Shown here piece after piece: positions 54,908 through 64,000 of a stretch of DNA of 64,000 bases; within the stretch, counting starts at the first letter, position 1, and each line of letters begins with the position of its first letter. A program made the translations under genes and the position numbers. The stretch covers positions 4,092,001 to 4,156,000 of the forward strand of contig BSYQ01000009.1 in the NCBI GenBank assembly GCA_030272585.1, written 5' to 3'. A model generated the notes under the pieces. That model made no database searches. It was not told the DNA's origin and saw nothing but the letters and a program-made list of their open reading frames with translations. Source of the stretch: Bryopsis sp. KO-2023 (taxonomy: Eukaryota; Chlorophyta; Ulvophyceae; Bryopsidales; Bryopsidaceae).

Positions 54908-56890
54908 CTAGTTTGATACCTCCCGGTCATTGAACTTGACGGGTCCCTCGTGCACGAAAGTCGCAACCTTGTAGTTGCTCGGCAATTGGACGGGCAGGTC
55001 ATTCCAATTGCTGATTTGGACGCGGAGGTACTGACCCTTATAATTCAATCCTGCATGAATGGCGATACTGCCATTCGGAACGACTGGACTGAGCTCGATC
55101 TCCTTGGATGTCTTGATCGGTATCCAAATCGTGGAGAGTGAATGCGGCTTGAGCACCAAGTTTCTCCCCAGAGGTACAGAATAGCGATCCTTTGCAACGT
55201 TGACAATCTTGAGATGTCGTTTGGCGGAAGTCAGCTCCACACTCTCTTCGTCCGTTTTCTCCCTTTCTGGAAGCACTACTTCCTCAGGCAATCTTGTGAC
55301 CATGCATTGGAGAGTTTTTCCAGATCCTATGTGGATCTTCTTCCTTCGAACATCGATCACGGCGTTCAACGAGTTGAGAATAGGCATGCCGACCAACAGC
55401 TCGTATCCGGGCTCCTTCATCACGTAAAAATCCGCGGAAACCTTCTTCCCCTCGGTTCCTATCTTGATGGAAGAAATGCTGCCTTCAGTGTCCACAGTCC
55501 GGCCATCAGCCGTTCGAATTTTACTGGGTGCTCCTTCTTGCTTTGGCGACACCCCCAATCTTTTTGCCAGATCCGTGGAAATCACATTGACGGCTGCTCC
55601 CGTGTCGATAATAGCGAATTCTTCCACACTTTCTGCGGCTGTAGACACGAGAGACATCTTGGTTGTCAGGAGTCCTGCTGATTTTCCCACAGTCAAAACT
55701 TCCTTGTAAGTTTTGGTCTTCAAAATCCCTCCGGTTTCAGGACTCTTGGAACTCCTTGTTTGCTTTGGTCCACTGGTTGGGTTCCCACGGCGGTACTGGG
55801 TTCTCTCGGACTTCTTCCATTTCCTCGTCGGCACTTTTGCCACAGGCACGGCAGAAATGGTCCCGACATAGTTTGTCTCGGGCTGATAGAGATCTTCTTC
55901 TTCCAATCCTTCAAACTCGTTGTTGTCTTCGAATTGGGGTTCATCGAATTGAACGGTTCTCGTAGGCATTCCACGATACGGCGTTCCTCCTCTTCTGAAT
56001 CCACCTCCGTTGTTCCTGAATCCGCTGTTGCCTCCGCTTCCGCCGCCGCCGCTCTTTGCCAACCAGCTCAAAAACCCTTTGAATCTTCGATCTCTCTTAC
56101 TCAATTGAGTGATGAAAAACTTGAGAGAGCCAAACGGTACCTCTTTCAGCTTTTGTTGCCAATCGGTCTGCGGAAGTTCTCCTTGTCTCACCGGCGATTC
56201 CTTTTCTGCAGGTGCTGTAGTCTCGCCTACCGCTCCAATGTCCATTGCGTCCCCTTGGAGTTTCGCTGTTGTATCTTCGAGGCGAAACACGTTGATGATC
56301 CATTCCTTTGCGTTTGCGATAGCGTCTACATATGTGGCGGTCACCATTGCTGCCGTTCCGACTCTGCAATCCTTTGGAAGTAGTTTGAAGAAAATTTCTT
56401 TTATTTTCGCATCATCCACATCCTGTTCCACTGCCATTGCTTCTTGGCGAAACTGCTCGATCCACTGCAGCCACGTTTGCCCCTTTTTCTTGACACATTT
56501 GCGAAGGACTGCTTCCTTTTCTGAAGGACTCTCCAAGATAGCTCTTTCCGTTACGAGAAATCCTGCCACGTTCATCTTTAACGCATCAATATTTCCAGCC
56601 ACTGCTGCTGGAGAAGCTGCGGGCCTCCCGTGTGATCCTGGAGGATACGCTGCGTCGAAGTCGGCCATCAGAACATTGTTAACTTCGTACAGTATTGCCA
56701 AAATATTCTCTCCGGGTCCTTCTGGGACATAGTGGTCCACCACTGATGCGCAGAACTGCTGATATGTCGCGTAGATCCTTGAGCGCTGAAACGCATACCG
56801 AAAATTTCTGGAAGTGATAGTCTCATATCTGTAACCACTCCCCTCCTCCCTTGACTTTTGTCCCCAAAAGTTAAACTCAACCTCCCCCAC
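54908..56890 (-). CDS. Gag-protease ORF of an LTR retroelement
   Basis: An open frame of about 660 residues. Gag-like N-terminal half (SRIYATYQQFCASVVDHY; QTWLQWIEQFRQEAMAVEQD), then a Gly/Arg-rich basic linker (SGGNSGFRNNGGGFRRGG) instead of a zinc knuckle, and a retropepsin-type aspartic protease (FAIIDTGAAVNVISTDLAKR; YELLVGMPILNSLNAVID). No ATG lies at the start: the frame is open from a TAA upstream and the first usable codons are GTG or other non-AUG codons, or a 5' exon is missing. It contains a natural GGTTACAG (56829-56836) at codons ~18-20, the site where the second copy at 60739 is broken. Confidence 0.75.
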   Translation of the reverse strand: MGEVEFNFWGQKSREEGSGYRYETITSRNFRYAFQRSRIYATYQQFCASVVDHYVPEGPGENILAILYEVNNVLMADFDAAYPPGSHGRPAASPAAVAGNIDALKMNVAGFLVTERAILESPSEKEAVLRKCVKKKGQTWLQWIEQFRQEAMAVEQDVDDAKIKEIFFKLLPKDCRVGTAAMVTATYVDAIANAKEWIINVFRLEDTTAKLQGDAMDIGAVGETTAPAEKESPVRQGELPQTDWQQKLKEVPFGSLKFFITQLSKRDRRFKGFLSWLAKSGGGGSGGNSGFRNNGGGFRRGGTPYRGMPTRTVQFDEPQFEDNNEFEGLEEEDLYQPETNYVGTISAVPVAKVPTRKWKKSERTQYRRGNPTSGPKQTRSSKSPETGGILKTKTYKEVLTVGKSAGLLTTKMSLVSTAAESVEEFAIIDTGAAVNVISTDLAKRLGVSPKQEGAPSKIRTADGRTVDTEGSISSIKIGTEGKKVSADFYVMKEPGYELLVGMPILNSLNAVIDVRRKKIHIGSGKTLQCMVTRLPEEVVLPEREKTDEESVELTSAKRHLKIVNVAKDRYSVPLGRNLVLKPHSLSTIWIPIKTSKEIELSPVVPNGSIAIHAGLNYKGQYLRVQISNWNDLPVQLPSNYKVATFVHEGPVKFNDREVSN

Positions 56891-58278
56891 TGAACTTCTT
56901 CTGTCCCTGGTCTTTTAGTTGTTAGCTAGTTGTTCCCAGAACTTTTCCAAAAAGTATCAACAAGAAAATCTTTCTCTTAACTGCCTGACTGGCTACTATG
57001 TCTGTAGACGTAGTGCTCAGAAACACAAAACAAGTGCCCACTGTTACTTTTTTTCCACAACAAAACTATCCAAGGATATCAGAATGTGAACTAACAATGT
57101 TGTTCCTCAAACAGGTCCCCCCCTTTCTTCTTAATCACAGCCATCAGCTGTTCTTTGAACCCAGCGGGACTGTTCAAAGAGCACTCGAATGTAAACCAGT
57201 GGTGCTGTACTTCAATCAGTTCCCCCTTTCTTTTTTTTTTTCTCATAGCCATCAGCTGTTCTTTCACCCCTATAGGTCAAAGTGACCGGTTTGTCCCTAT
57301 TTGTCCCTTGTTTATCCCCCTTTTCTTTCCCAGTTCTCTATTGAGCTCAAAAAGTATCAAAAGAAAAATCCTTTTCTTTATCGACTGACTGACTGAATAC
57401 TATTCCTGCAGAAATAATACTCACTAAACGAGATAGAACAAAAACAGAATAAAAACCCACCCACTGCTGCTGCAGAAATACAGCAATACCAAACAAAACA
57501 AACAATACAAGACAAAACACAACAAACCACAAAATACCATATTGTATTTCGCAATCCATCCGTACCACCAGTCAATTGGTCTCCGGATGGTATGGTCGTC
57601 CTTTCCTTAGTTGAACGCCCCACTTCTGTAGAAGTTCTGCCACTTCATTTCTTTCCCCTTTTTCCGCTGTCTTGTTTTCTCCCAAGCTCTCAACGGTATA
57701 TGCTGCCGAAGTGGATGAAGTTCCTTAGGCGCTTTCTCTCTCTCATGCTGCCGTAGCGGATATAGTTCCTTAGGCGCTTTTTAACTCTCTCTGCAGTTAT
57801 GGCACGTCTGCCACACTTGCTCTTCCTCTTTTTGATATATATAACTCTTGCTGCTGTGCAGCTGCTGCACTCTTCTGGCTTAATCCTCTCCCGCCGATGT
57901 GCGCATTCTGTCTGTGGATATCTCGAACCACAGACTATCGTTGTTCCTCATTTGGCACCTGTCGCCATTCTCTTTCTCTGCTCAAGTACTTGAGTGGGTG
58001 AGCATCTCCTGCTACCCTTCAATATCGTCGACTTCTTCTATGCACTTTTGCCTCAGCTTGTCTCCCAGCAGGCAAATCCTTTCTTTCCAAATATTTCATC
58101 TGATCCTTATCCATCCATTGATCCACTTTTTCCCCCTTGACCTTTTGCAACAACAATGGTAGGCAAGAAATATGCAAAAACCTCACAAAATTCAAGTGTC
58201 CCCTACCACTGTTGAGTACTTCCATTGGGACAACAATGGTTGCACCTTGTCAGCTCTGATCTGGGGTTCCATAGTAAA
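56891..58278 (-). other. Leader/degenerate region between pol tail and Gag-protease ORF
   Basis: Minus-strand reading after the pol stop shows traces of an integrase zinc-finger region in broken frames (VWQTCHNCRE, then two PLRQH copies near 57.7 kb). Nearer gag are two polypurine tracts (complements at 57117-57135 and 57222-57244). Each is followed on the + strand by the same 18-mer AGCCATCAGCTGTTCTTT at 57139 and 57247. A second diverged repeat relates 56950-57030 to 57352-57430. LTR borders probably lie here, but I could not fix them. Confidence 0.5.
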
Positions 58279-58624
58279 TCATGGACGAAGCGCTGTGGAA
58301 CCACTGACTATTGGATGGTCCAGCGGAACTGGAAGCCTTGTCAGTGCATCCGCATTTGCGTTACTCTTCCCAGCGCGGAACTCAATCGTAAAATCAAACT
58401 CTTGTAGGCGGAGTGCCCACCTCATCAGTTTCCCCGTCAGTTTGGTACCCGTCATCAACCATTGTAAGGCTCTTTGATCAGTCTGCAGCACAAATTCCGT
58501 TCCGTAGATGTATGGCCGAAATAAGGTGCAAGCCCACACCACTGCTAGGCACTCCCCTTCCACTGCAGAATAATTCCTCTCAGCAGGATTGAGTCTTTTG
58601 CTGGCATAAGCCACCACATGCTCT
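58279..58624 (-). pseudogene. Truncated gypsy pol 3' end (RNase H), left copy
   Basis: About 115 codons starting at HVVAYASKRLNPAERNYSAV and ending at the same stop as the longer copy at 62188. It contains the distal RNase H (FVLQTDQRALQWLMTG, SNANADALTRLP). The upstream part is cut off by the family A-derived module M1 at 58625. Confidence 0.85.
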
Positions 58625-58767
58625 CTGTAACCCCAAACCACGTCGCCTTAACCGATTTGGTCACCTCCACGGGAGGAGTGCTGCCACAGAACTGGGACTG
58701 TGGCAGCAGTGCGGTAATGATTGTGGTGAAGGAGCAGTCCTGCCACAGCAGGGTTTTTTGGTTACAG
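58625..58767 (+). mobile_element. Module M1: 143-bp internally deleted family A repeat
   Basis: It runs CTGTAACC to GGTTACAG. It matches the first ~135 bp of family A through the hairpin and the T6 run, then jumps to the terminal octamer. This looks like an internal-deletion derivative. Confidence 0.85.
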
Positions 58768-59243
58768 CTGTAACCCCAAACCACGTCGCCTTAACCGATT
58801 TGGTCACCTCCACGGGAGGAGTGCTGCCACAGAACTGGGACTGTGGCAGCAGTGCGGTAATGATTAAGCTCAAGGAGCAGTCCTGCCACAGCAGGGTTTT
58901 TTATCATAATTTGTCAAGGTTTCTAAGGGCAGTTGGGTAGTAGTTAGACCGTCCATTTGTTAGGTTCAATAAGGGTTAGTAAGGGTTATTATAGGTCAAA
59001 GAGGTAGCTAGGTTGTAGCTGAAGTCCATTGGGGCTGAAGCTACAGTTTTTGTATTTATAAAGCACCTCTGAATATATTCGATGTAAGCTCTCTTTTTGT
59101 TCGAGTGTTTGTCTTCCCCTATCCGACCTTTGCACACTACCACGTTCAACCACGAGCCCTTAGGCTCTTTTCCGTTCTCCCCACGATCAGTCCCTCCGCA
59201 GGGGTGACCAAATCGGTTAAGGCGACGTGGTTTGGGGTTACAG
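58768..59243 (+). mobile_element. Module M2: 476-bp family A repeat with perfect 41-bp inverted ends
   Basis: Positions 58768-58808 and 59203-59243 are exact reverse complements, from CTGTAACCCCAAACC to GGTCACC. Other A copies have a diverged right end, so here the right end has been replaced by a copy of the left end. Loop bases of the internal hairpin also differ slightly from copy 1. Confidence 0.85.
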
Positions 59244-59652
59244 CTGTAACCGAGCTTTGACAGATGGATCGGGGAGGATTTTATACCTCGGACACGGAAA
59301 AATAAGTGGACAACATTCAAGTTTCTTGGGGGAAGTATTGGCAGCTATGAGCGCCGTTAAGGAAATACCCACAGATTTGTGGAGGGGAACTGCCGTTCAG
59401 ATTTTTTCCGATAATTGGGCGGCAGTGAAAAGTCTATGGGCTCACCTCACCCAAGAGGGGAAAGAAGCAGCACCTATTCAGGATTTGAGAACTTTGAGAG
59501 CGGTAACGGGAATCAAAGAAATTTTGCAGTTCAGCGGTTGTTCGAGTATCTCCGTACAACACATAGATGGGAAAGCCAATTTTGTGGCTGATCATTTGAG
59601 TAGATGGTATGAAATTCGGAGTACCTCACAGTGGAAACGAAGTGGGTTACAG
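59244..59652 (+). mobile_element. Module M3: captured RNase H fragment bounded by the octamers
   Basis: It starts CTGTAACCGAGC and ends GGTTACAG. Between them is a ~400-bp fragment nearly identical to the C-terminal RNase H of the ORF at 53343-54845 (ALTDGSGRILYLGHGKISGQ to ADHLSRWYE), here on the + strand. The right junction with family A is identical to that at 53348, so the two junctions share one origin. The left joint lies in mid-codon context. Confidence 0.85.
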
Positions 59653-60131
59653 CTGTAACCCCAAACCACGTCGCCTTAACCGATTTGGTCACCTCCACGG
59701 GAGGAGTGCTGCCACAGAACTGGGACTGTGGCAGCAGTGCGGTAATGATTGTGGTGAAGGAGCAGTCCTGCCACAGCAGGGTTTTTTATCATAATTTGTC
59801 AAGGTTTCTAAGGGCAGTTGGGTAGTAGTTAGACCGTCCATTTGTTAGGTTCAATAAGGGTTAGTAAGGGTTATTATAGGTCAAAGAGGTAGCTAGGTTG
59901 TAGCTGAAGTCCATTGGGGCTGAAGCTACAGTTTTTGTATTTATAAAGCACCTCTGAATATATTCGATGTAAGCTCTCTTTTTGTTCGAGTGTTTGTCTT
60001 CCCCTATCCGACCTTTGCACACTACCACGTTCAACCACGAGCCCTTAGGCTCTTTTCCGTTCTCCCCACGATCAGTCCCTCCGCAGGGGTGACCCAATAG
60101 GGAGAGACGACGTCATTTGTTTGCTCCTTCA
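59653..60131 (+). mobile_element. Module M4: family A repeat with altered right end
   Basis: It is collinear with family A from CTGTAACC to GACGTCATTTGT. The terminal GGTTACAG is missing and is replaced by TTGCTCCTTCA before the next CTGTAACC. Confidence 0.8.
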
Positions 60132-60738
60132 CTGTAACCACAAATTGCGTCGTCCTGACCGCTGGGGTCACCCCTGCAGCCGTACTTAACGGTTGTGGTA
60201 GCGTTTCTGCAGAACTGGAACGGCAGAAGTGGGGACAGCCCCTCTTTAACTTGATCACACGGCCTTGCAAGGCACTTTTCACTCAGGTCTCTTCTCAAAA
60301 GCTTCCTTACAACAGTCCAAAGGTCCAAACTCGAACAAAACACAAGAACCTAACCCAGAAGATCCGCACCAAGAAGTAGAATACCCTAAGATCAGCCGTT
60401 TAAATAGGCTGCAGCCTGACTCACCCTTGTCCCATTGATCGCCTAGGATCCCACCTACTGATTAAGACAACCTAACTCATCAAGCCTAACTGATCTTTCT
60501 AACCACCCTAAGTCCACTCCCTCAGTACCAATCCCTAGGACTGTCCAACCTAGTCAACCCTGTAGCTGAACTGCTACCTCTAAACTGTGGCGGAACTGCT
60601 ATGGCAGAACTGTCCCGGGGTGACTGCTAGCCCTACGTAATCCGTCTGGGACTGCCTCAAGCAGCATTCCCTCCCCTGATATCACTCTAGCCCTGGAGGT
60701 GACAAAATTGGTCGAGGCGACGTGGTTTGGGGTTACAG
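60132..60738 (-). mobile_element. Module M5: family B repeat, inverted copy (607 bp)
   Basis: A reverse-oriented copy of the B repeat at 43523-44128, bounded by CTGTAACC and GGTTACAG. Point differences are scattered, for example in the 3' end where ACGCAATTTG replaces ACCCCATTTG. Its right side joins the retroelement gag at the natural octamer (60739). Confidence 0.85.
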
Positions 60739-62534
60739 CTGTAACCACTCCCCTCCTCCCTTGACTTTTGTCCCCAAAAGTTAAACTCAACCTCCCCCAC
60801 TGAACTTCTTCTGTCCCTGGTCTTTTAGTTGTTAGCTAGTTGTTCCCAGAACTTTTCCAAAAAGTATCAACAAGAAAATCTTTCTCTTAACTGCCTGACT
60901 GGCTACTATGTCTGTAGACGTAGTGCTCAGAAACACAAAACAAGTGCCCACTGTTACTTTTTTTCCACAACAAAACTATCCAAGGATATCAGAATGTGAA
61001 CTAACAATGTTGTTCCTCAAACAGGTCCCCCCCTTTCTTCTTAATCACAGCCATCAGCTGTTCTTTGAACCCAGCGGGACTGTTCAAAGAGCACTCGAAT
61101 GTAAACCAGTGGTGCTGTACTTCAATCAGTTCCCCCTTTCTTTTTTTTTTTTCTCATAGCCATCAGCTGTTCTTTCACCCCTATAGGTCAAAGTGACCGG
61201 TTTGTCCCTATTTGTCCCTTGTTTATCCCCCTTTTCTTTCCCAGTTCTCTATTGAGCTCAAAAAAGTATCAAAAGAAAAATCCTTTTCTTTATCGACTGA
61301 CTGACTGAATACTATTCCTGCAGAAATAATACTCACTAAACGAGATAGAACAAAAACAGAATAAAAACCCACCCACTGCTGCTGCAGAAATACAGCAATA
61401 CCAAACAAAACAAACAATAAAATACAAAACACAACAAACCACAAAATACCATATTGTATTTCGCAATCCATCCGTACCACCAGTCAATTGGTCTCCGAAT
61501 GGTATGGTCGTCCTTTCCTTAGTTGAACGCCCGGCTTCTGTAGAAGTTCTGCCACTTCATTTCTTTCCCCTTTTTCCGCTGTTTTGTTTTCTCCCAAGCT
61601 CTCAACGGTATATGCTGCCGTAGTGGATGAAGTCCCTTAGGCGCTTTCTCTCTCTCATGCTGCCGTAGCGGATATAGTTCCTTAGGCGCTTTTTAACTCT
61701 CTCTGCAGTTATGGCACGTCTGCCACACTTGCTCTTCCTCTTTTGATATATAACTCTTGCTGCAGTGCAGCTGCTGCACTCTTCTGGCTCAATCCTCTCC
61801 CGCCGATGTGCGCATTCTGTCTGTGGATATCTCGAACCACAGACTATCGTTGTTCCTCATTTGGCACCTGTCGCCATTCTCTTTCTCTGCTCAAGTACTT
61901 GAGTGGGTGAGCATCTCCTGCTACCCTTCAATATCGTCGACTTCTTCTGTGCACTTTTGCCTCAGCTTGTCTCCCAGCAGGCAAATCCTTTCTTTCCAAA
62001 TATTTCATCTGATCCTTGTCCATCCATTGATCCACTTTTTCCCCCTTGATCTTTTGCAACAACAATGGTAGGCAAGAAATATGCAAAAACCTCACAAAAT
62101 TCAAGTGTCCCCTACCACTGTTGAGTACTTCCATTGGGACAACAATGGTTGCACCTTGTCAGCTCTGATCTGGGGTTCCATAGTAAATCATGGACGAAGC
62201 GCTGTGGAACCACTGACTATTGGATGGTCCAGCGGAACTGGAAGCCTTGTCAGTGCATCCGCATTTGCGTTACTCTTCCCAGCGCGGAACTCAATCGTAA
62301 AATCAAACTCTTGTAGGCGGAGTGCCCACCTCATCAGTTTCCCCGTCAGTTTGGTACCCGTCATCAACCATTGTAAGGCTCTTTGATCAGTCTGCAGCAC
62401 AAATTCCGTTCCGTAGATGTATGGCCGAAATAAGGTGCAAGCCCACACCACTGCTAGGCACTCCCCTTCCACTGCAGAATAATTCCTCTCAGCAGGATTG
62501 AGTCTTTTGCTGGCATAAGCCACCACATGCTCTC
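60739..62534 (-). repeat. Right copy of the 1.8-kb direct repeat
   Basis: The second copy of 56829-58624. On the minus strand it runs from inside RNase H of the pol at 62188-64000, through the leader with the twin polypurine tracts, to the first ~20 codons of the Gag-protease ORF, where module M5 begins. Confidence 0.9.
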
Positions 62535-64000
62535 TCCCTTGCTCATCCTTTTGACAGAGTACTGCCCCCACAGCCTGGCTGCTCCAGTCTGTTTGCAGAA
62601 TGTATGGTAGGTGTGGCTGTGGTGGAGCCAGGACTGGTTGATCGGTAATGCTTTTCTTCAGCCTCTCAAATGCTTGTTGGTGGCGTTCCCTCCATTCAAA
62701 TGGCACATCCTTCTTCAACAACTCCGTCAGAGGTGCAGCGATCCTTGCATAGTCGCGCACAAATCTCCTGTAGTAAGAAGTAAGGCCCAGGAAGGACCGC
62801 AAAGTAGACACATCCACCGGTGGCTCCTGCATCTCCACTGTGGCTACCTTCTTCGGGTTCATTTTGATTTCCCCTTTCCCCACGATGTGGCCCAAGTACA
62901 GCAGCTCCTCGAACCCGAAGTCCGATTTCCTCGGGCTGATCCTCAGGTTGGCCTCCTTCAACCGCTGCAGCACTTCTGCCAATATCTCCTGATGCTTCTC
63001 CCAGGTTTCCGCATAGATGATGATATCATCTAGATACACGATCACTCCCTTCCAAAGCATTGGACCTAGCACCTCGTTCATCATCCTCTGGAAGGTCGCT
63101 GGGGCGTTACTGAGCCCGAAGGGCATCACCACGAACTCATAAAGCCCCTCCTGAGTGATGAATGCCGTCTTTTCTGCTGCAGCAGGACTCATCCTGACCT
63201 GCCAGTACCCCGACCGCAGATCCAGTGCGGTAAAGTATTTGGCCTCCGAAAACTGGTTGATCGCGTCCTCTATCCTTGGGAGGGGAAAGCTATCCCGGGT
63301 GGTCACCTTGTTAAGCTTGCGGTAATCGACGCAGAACCGCACCGACCCATCTGGCTTTGGGACTAGGACGATCGGTGAGGCCCATGGGGACTTCGACTTC
63401 CGCACCACTCCGTCCAGGAGCATCCTCGCCACCTCCGATTTTACCACCCGGTTCTCCGCGTAACTGAACCTGTAGGGGTTCTGCCTGATGGGGGGATGAT
63501 CTCCGGTGGGGATCTCGTGGTATAGGATGTTGGTTTGCCCGACTTGATCCGAGGACCAAGCACAGGCATCCGGGTATTGCTGCAGAAGATCCAGCAGCTC
63601 TTTTTTTTGGTGGGGGGTAAGATGGGGACTAATTTTCAGTTCTTCCAGTTTTTCTCTAAGTGACACCTTTTCTTTTCTTTCCTTTTCTGTGGCAAACGTT
63701 TTATTTTCTACATCAGAAGTCCCAAGGGGAACCACCCCTGCCCAAATCTGGTTTTCCTGCAGCTGAACTGCTGTCTGTCCCATTTCTTTCAACCCAAACT
63801 TTTCTTTTCTTTTTCCTTTTTCTTTCTTTTCTCTTCCCAATTCTTTTTCAGCTGCTTCCCCTTCCCTTGAATTTTCCCTTCTTTTCTTTTCTTCTTCCCC
63901 TTTTATCTCTTGTCTCACCAGAATTTCTGCTTCCACTGTTTTACTATGGTTCAAACACTGCATGGCCCATGAGTCTGGCCACAGACTTCTGGCCCTTTCT
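62188..64000 (-). CDS. pol: Ty3/gypsy Pol (reverse transcriptase-RNase H), continues past the window
   Basis: Open from the right edge to the stop at 62188, about 604 codons; the 5' part is outside the window. A very charged Lys/Glu-rich linker (EEKKRRENSREGEAAEKELG) precedes the reverse transcriptase: [52 protein letters not shown], catalytic VIVYLDDIIIYAETW, then the connection (SFLGLTSYYRRFVRDYARIA) and RNase H (LQTDWSSQAVGAVLCQKDEQ; YSAVEGECLAVVWA; LQTDQRALQWLM; NADALTRLP). The integrase that normally follows is absent or degraded beyond 62188. It differs from both other reverse transcriptases in the window, so three lineages are present. Confidence 0.9.
   Translation of the reverse strand, partial: ERARSLWPDSWAMQCLNHSKTVEAEILVRQEIKGEEEKKRRENSREGEAAEKELGREKKEKGKRKEKFGLKEMGQTAVQLQENQIWAGVVPLGTSDVENKTFATEKERKEKVSLREKLEELKISPHLTPHQKKELLDLLQQYPDACAWSSDQVGQTNILYHEIPTGDHPPIRQNPYRFSYAENRVVKSEVARMLLDGVVRKSKSPWASPIVLVPKPDGSVRFCVDYRKLNKVTTRDSFPLPRIEDAINQFSEAKYFTALDLRSGYWQVRMSPAAAEKTAFITQEGLYEFVVMPFGLSNAPATFQRMMNEVLGPMLWKGVIVYLDDIIIYAETWEKHQEILAEVLQRLKEANLRISPRKSDFGFEELLYLGHIVGKGEIKMNPKKVATVEMQEPPVDVSTLRSFLGLTSYYRRFVRDYARIAAPLTELLKKDVPFEWRERHQQAFERLKKSITDQPVLAPPQPHLPYILQTDWSSQAVGAVLCQKDEQGREHVVAYASKRLNPAERNYSAVEGECLAVVWACTLFRPYIYGTEFVLQTDQRALQWLMTGTKLTGKLMRWALRLQEFDFTIEFRAGKSNANADALTRLPVPLDHPIVSGSTALRP

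Larger units (their letters stand above)
56829..58624 (-). repeat. Left copy of a 1.8-kb direct repeat (gag start, leader, pol tail)
   Basis: This segment is repeated at 60739-62534 with an offset of about 3,910 bp and only scattered differences (roughly one or two per hundred by eye). It spans, on the minus strand, a gypsy pol 3' end, a degenerate stretch, a leader and the first codons of the Gag-protease ORF. The two copies flank the module array at 58625-60738. Confidence 0.9.

Noticed and set aside
58760-58775. Cloning or restriction artefact at CAGCTG in the module joints
   Set aside because: The same octamer also ends at non-palindromic joints (42933, 52873, 58625), and B copy 1 uses a variant. 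A cloning junction would not give this. A repeat misassembly is still possible and is stated as a test.
1-64000. tRNA, rRNA and CRISPR arrays
   Set aside because: No cloverleaf with A and B boxes, no rRNA core sequence and no regularly spaced short repeats were seen by eye. A covariance-model scan was not possible.

Overview
This is a nuclear window from a eukaryote, most likely a protist or alga. Most host genes are split by GT-AG introns, encoded domains are typically eukaryotic, and introns and spacers carry long homopolymer runs, often T-runs followed by G-runs. I cannot assign a lineage from sequence alone. No rRNA, tRNA or CRISPR array was recognised.

Positions 1-40,200 are a host gene region. 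In order: first exon of a secreted hypothetical protein (-); a RAP-domain organelle RNA-binding-type protein (+, 4 exons); a single-exon COQ5/UbiE methyltransferase (-) sharing a 251-bp divergent promoter with a multi-span membrane protein (+); a GNAT acetyltransferase (+, 3 exons); a MetF/MTHFR-like barrel protein (+, 6 exons); a tetraspan membrane protein (-); a 13-exon WD40-TKL kinase fusion (+); a Trp-Gly repeat protein (-); an armadillo-repeat protein (+); and a leucine-rich-repeat/DUF4476-like gene (+). Exon borders were derived by hand from splice signals and reading phase, and the phases close in every multi-exon model with exact borders. They are predictions without transcript support.

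Positions 40,200-64,000 are a nest of mobile elements. A chromodomain Ty3/gypsy element is split: its Gag runs on + (40830-42938) and its Gag tail plus full Pol run on - (52872-48823). Between them lie a hAT transposon, a truncated coiled-coil ORF and two solo-LTR/MITE-like repeats (families A and B). The broken Gag ends both abut family A copies in opposite orientation, share a 4-bp GCAG duplication and are in frame, so the interval was probably inverted by recombination between A copies. To the right are a Gag-protease ORF, a reverse transcriptase/RNase H ORF, and two copies of a 1.8-kb gypsy-type pol-tail/leader segment flanking five abutting modules (58625-60738). Most module boundaries read GGTTACAGCTGTAACC.

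The most novel signal is this octamer-bounded module system (CTGTAACC ... GGTTACAG). It recurs across the right third of the window, has 41-bp bipartite inverted ends, contains a captured RNase H fragment, and is tied to an inversion and a large duplication. The 15-residue Trp-Gly tandem repeat protein and the WD40-kinase fusion are the most notable host genes.
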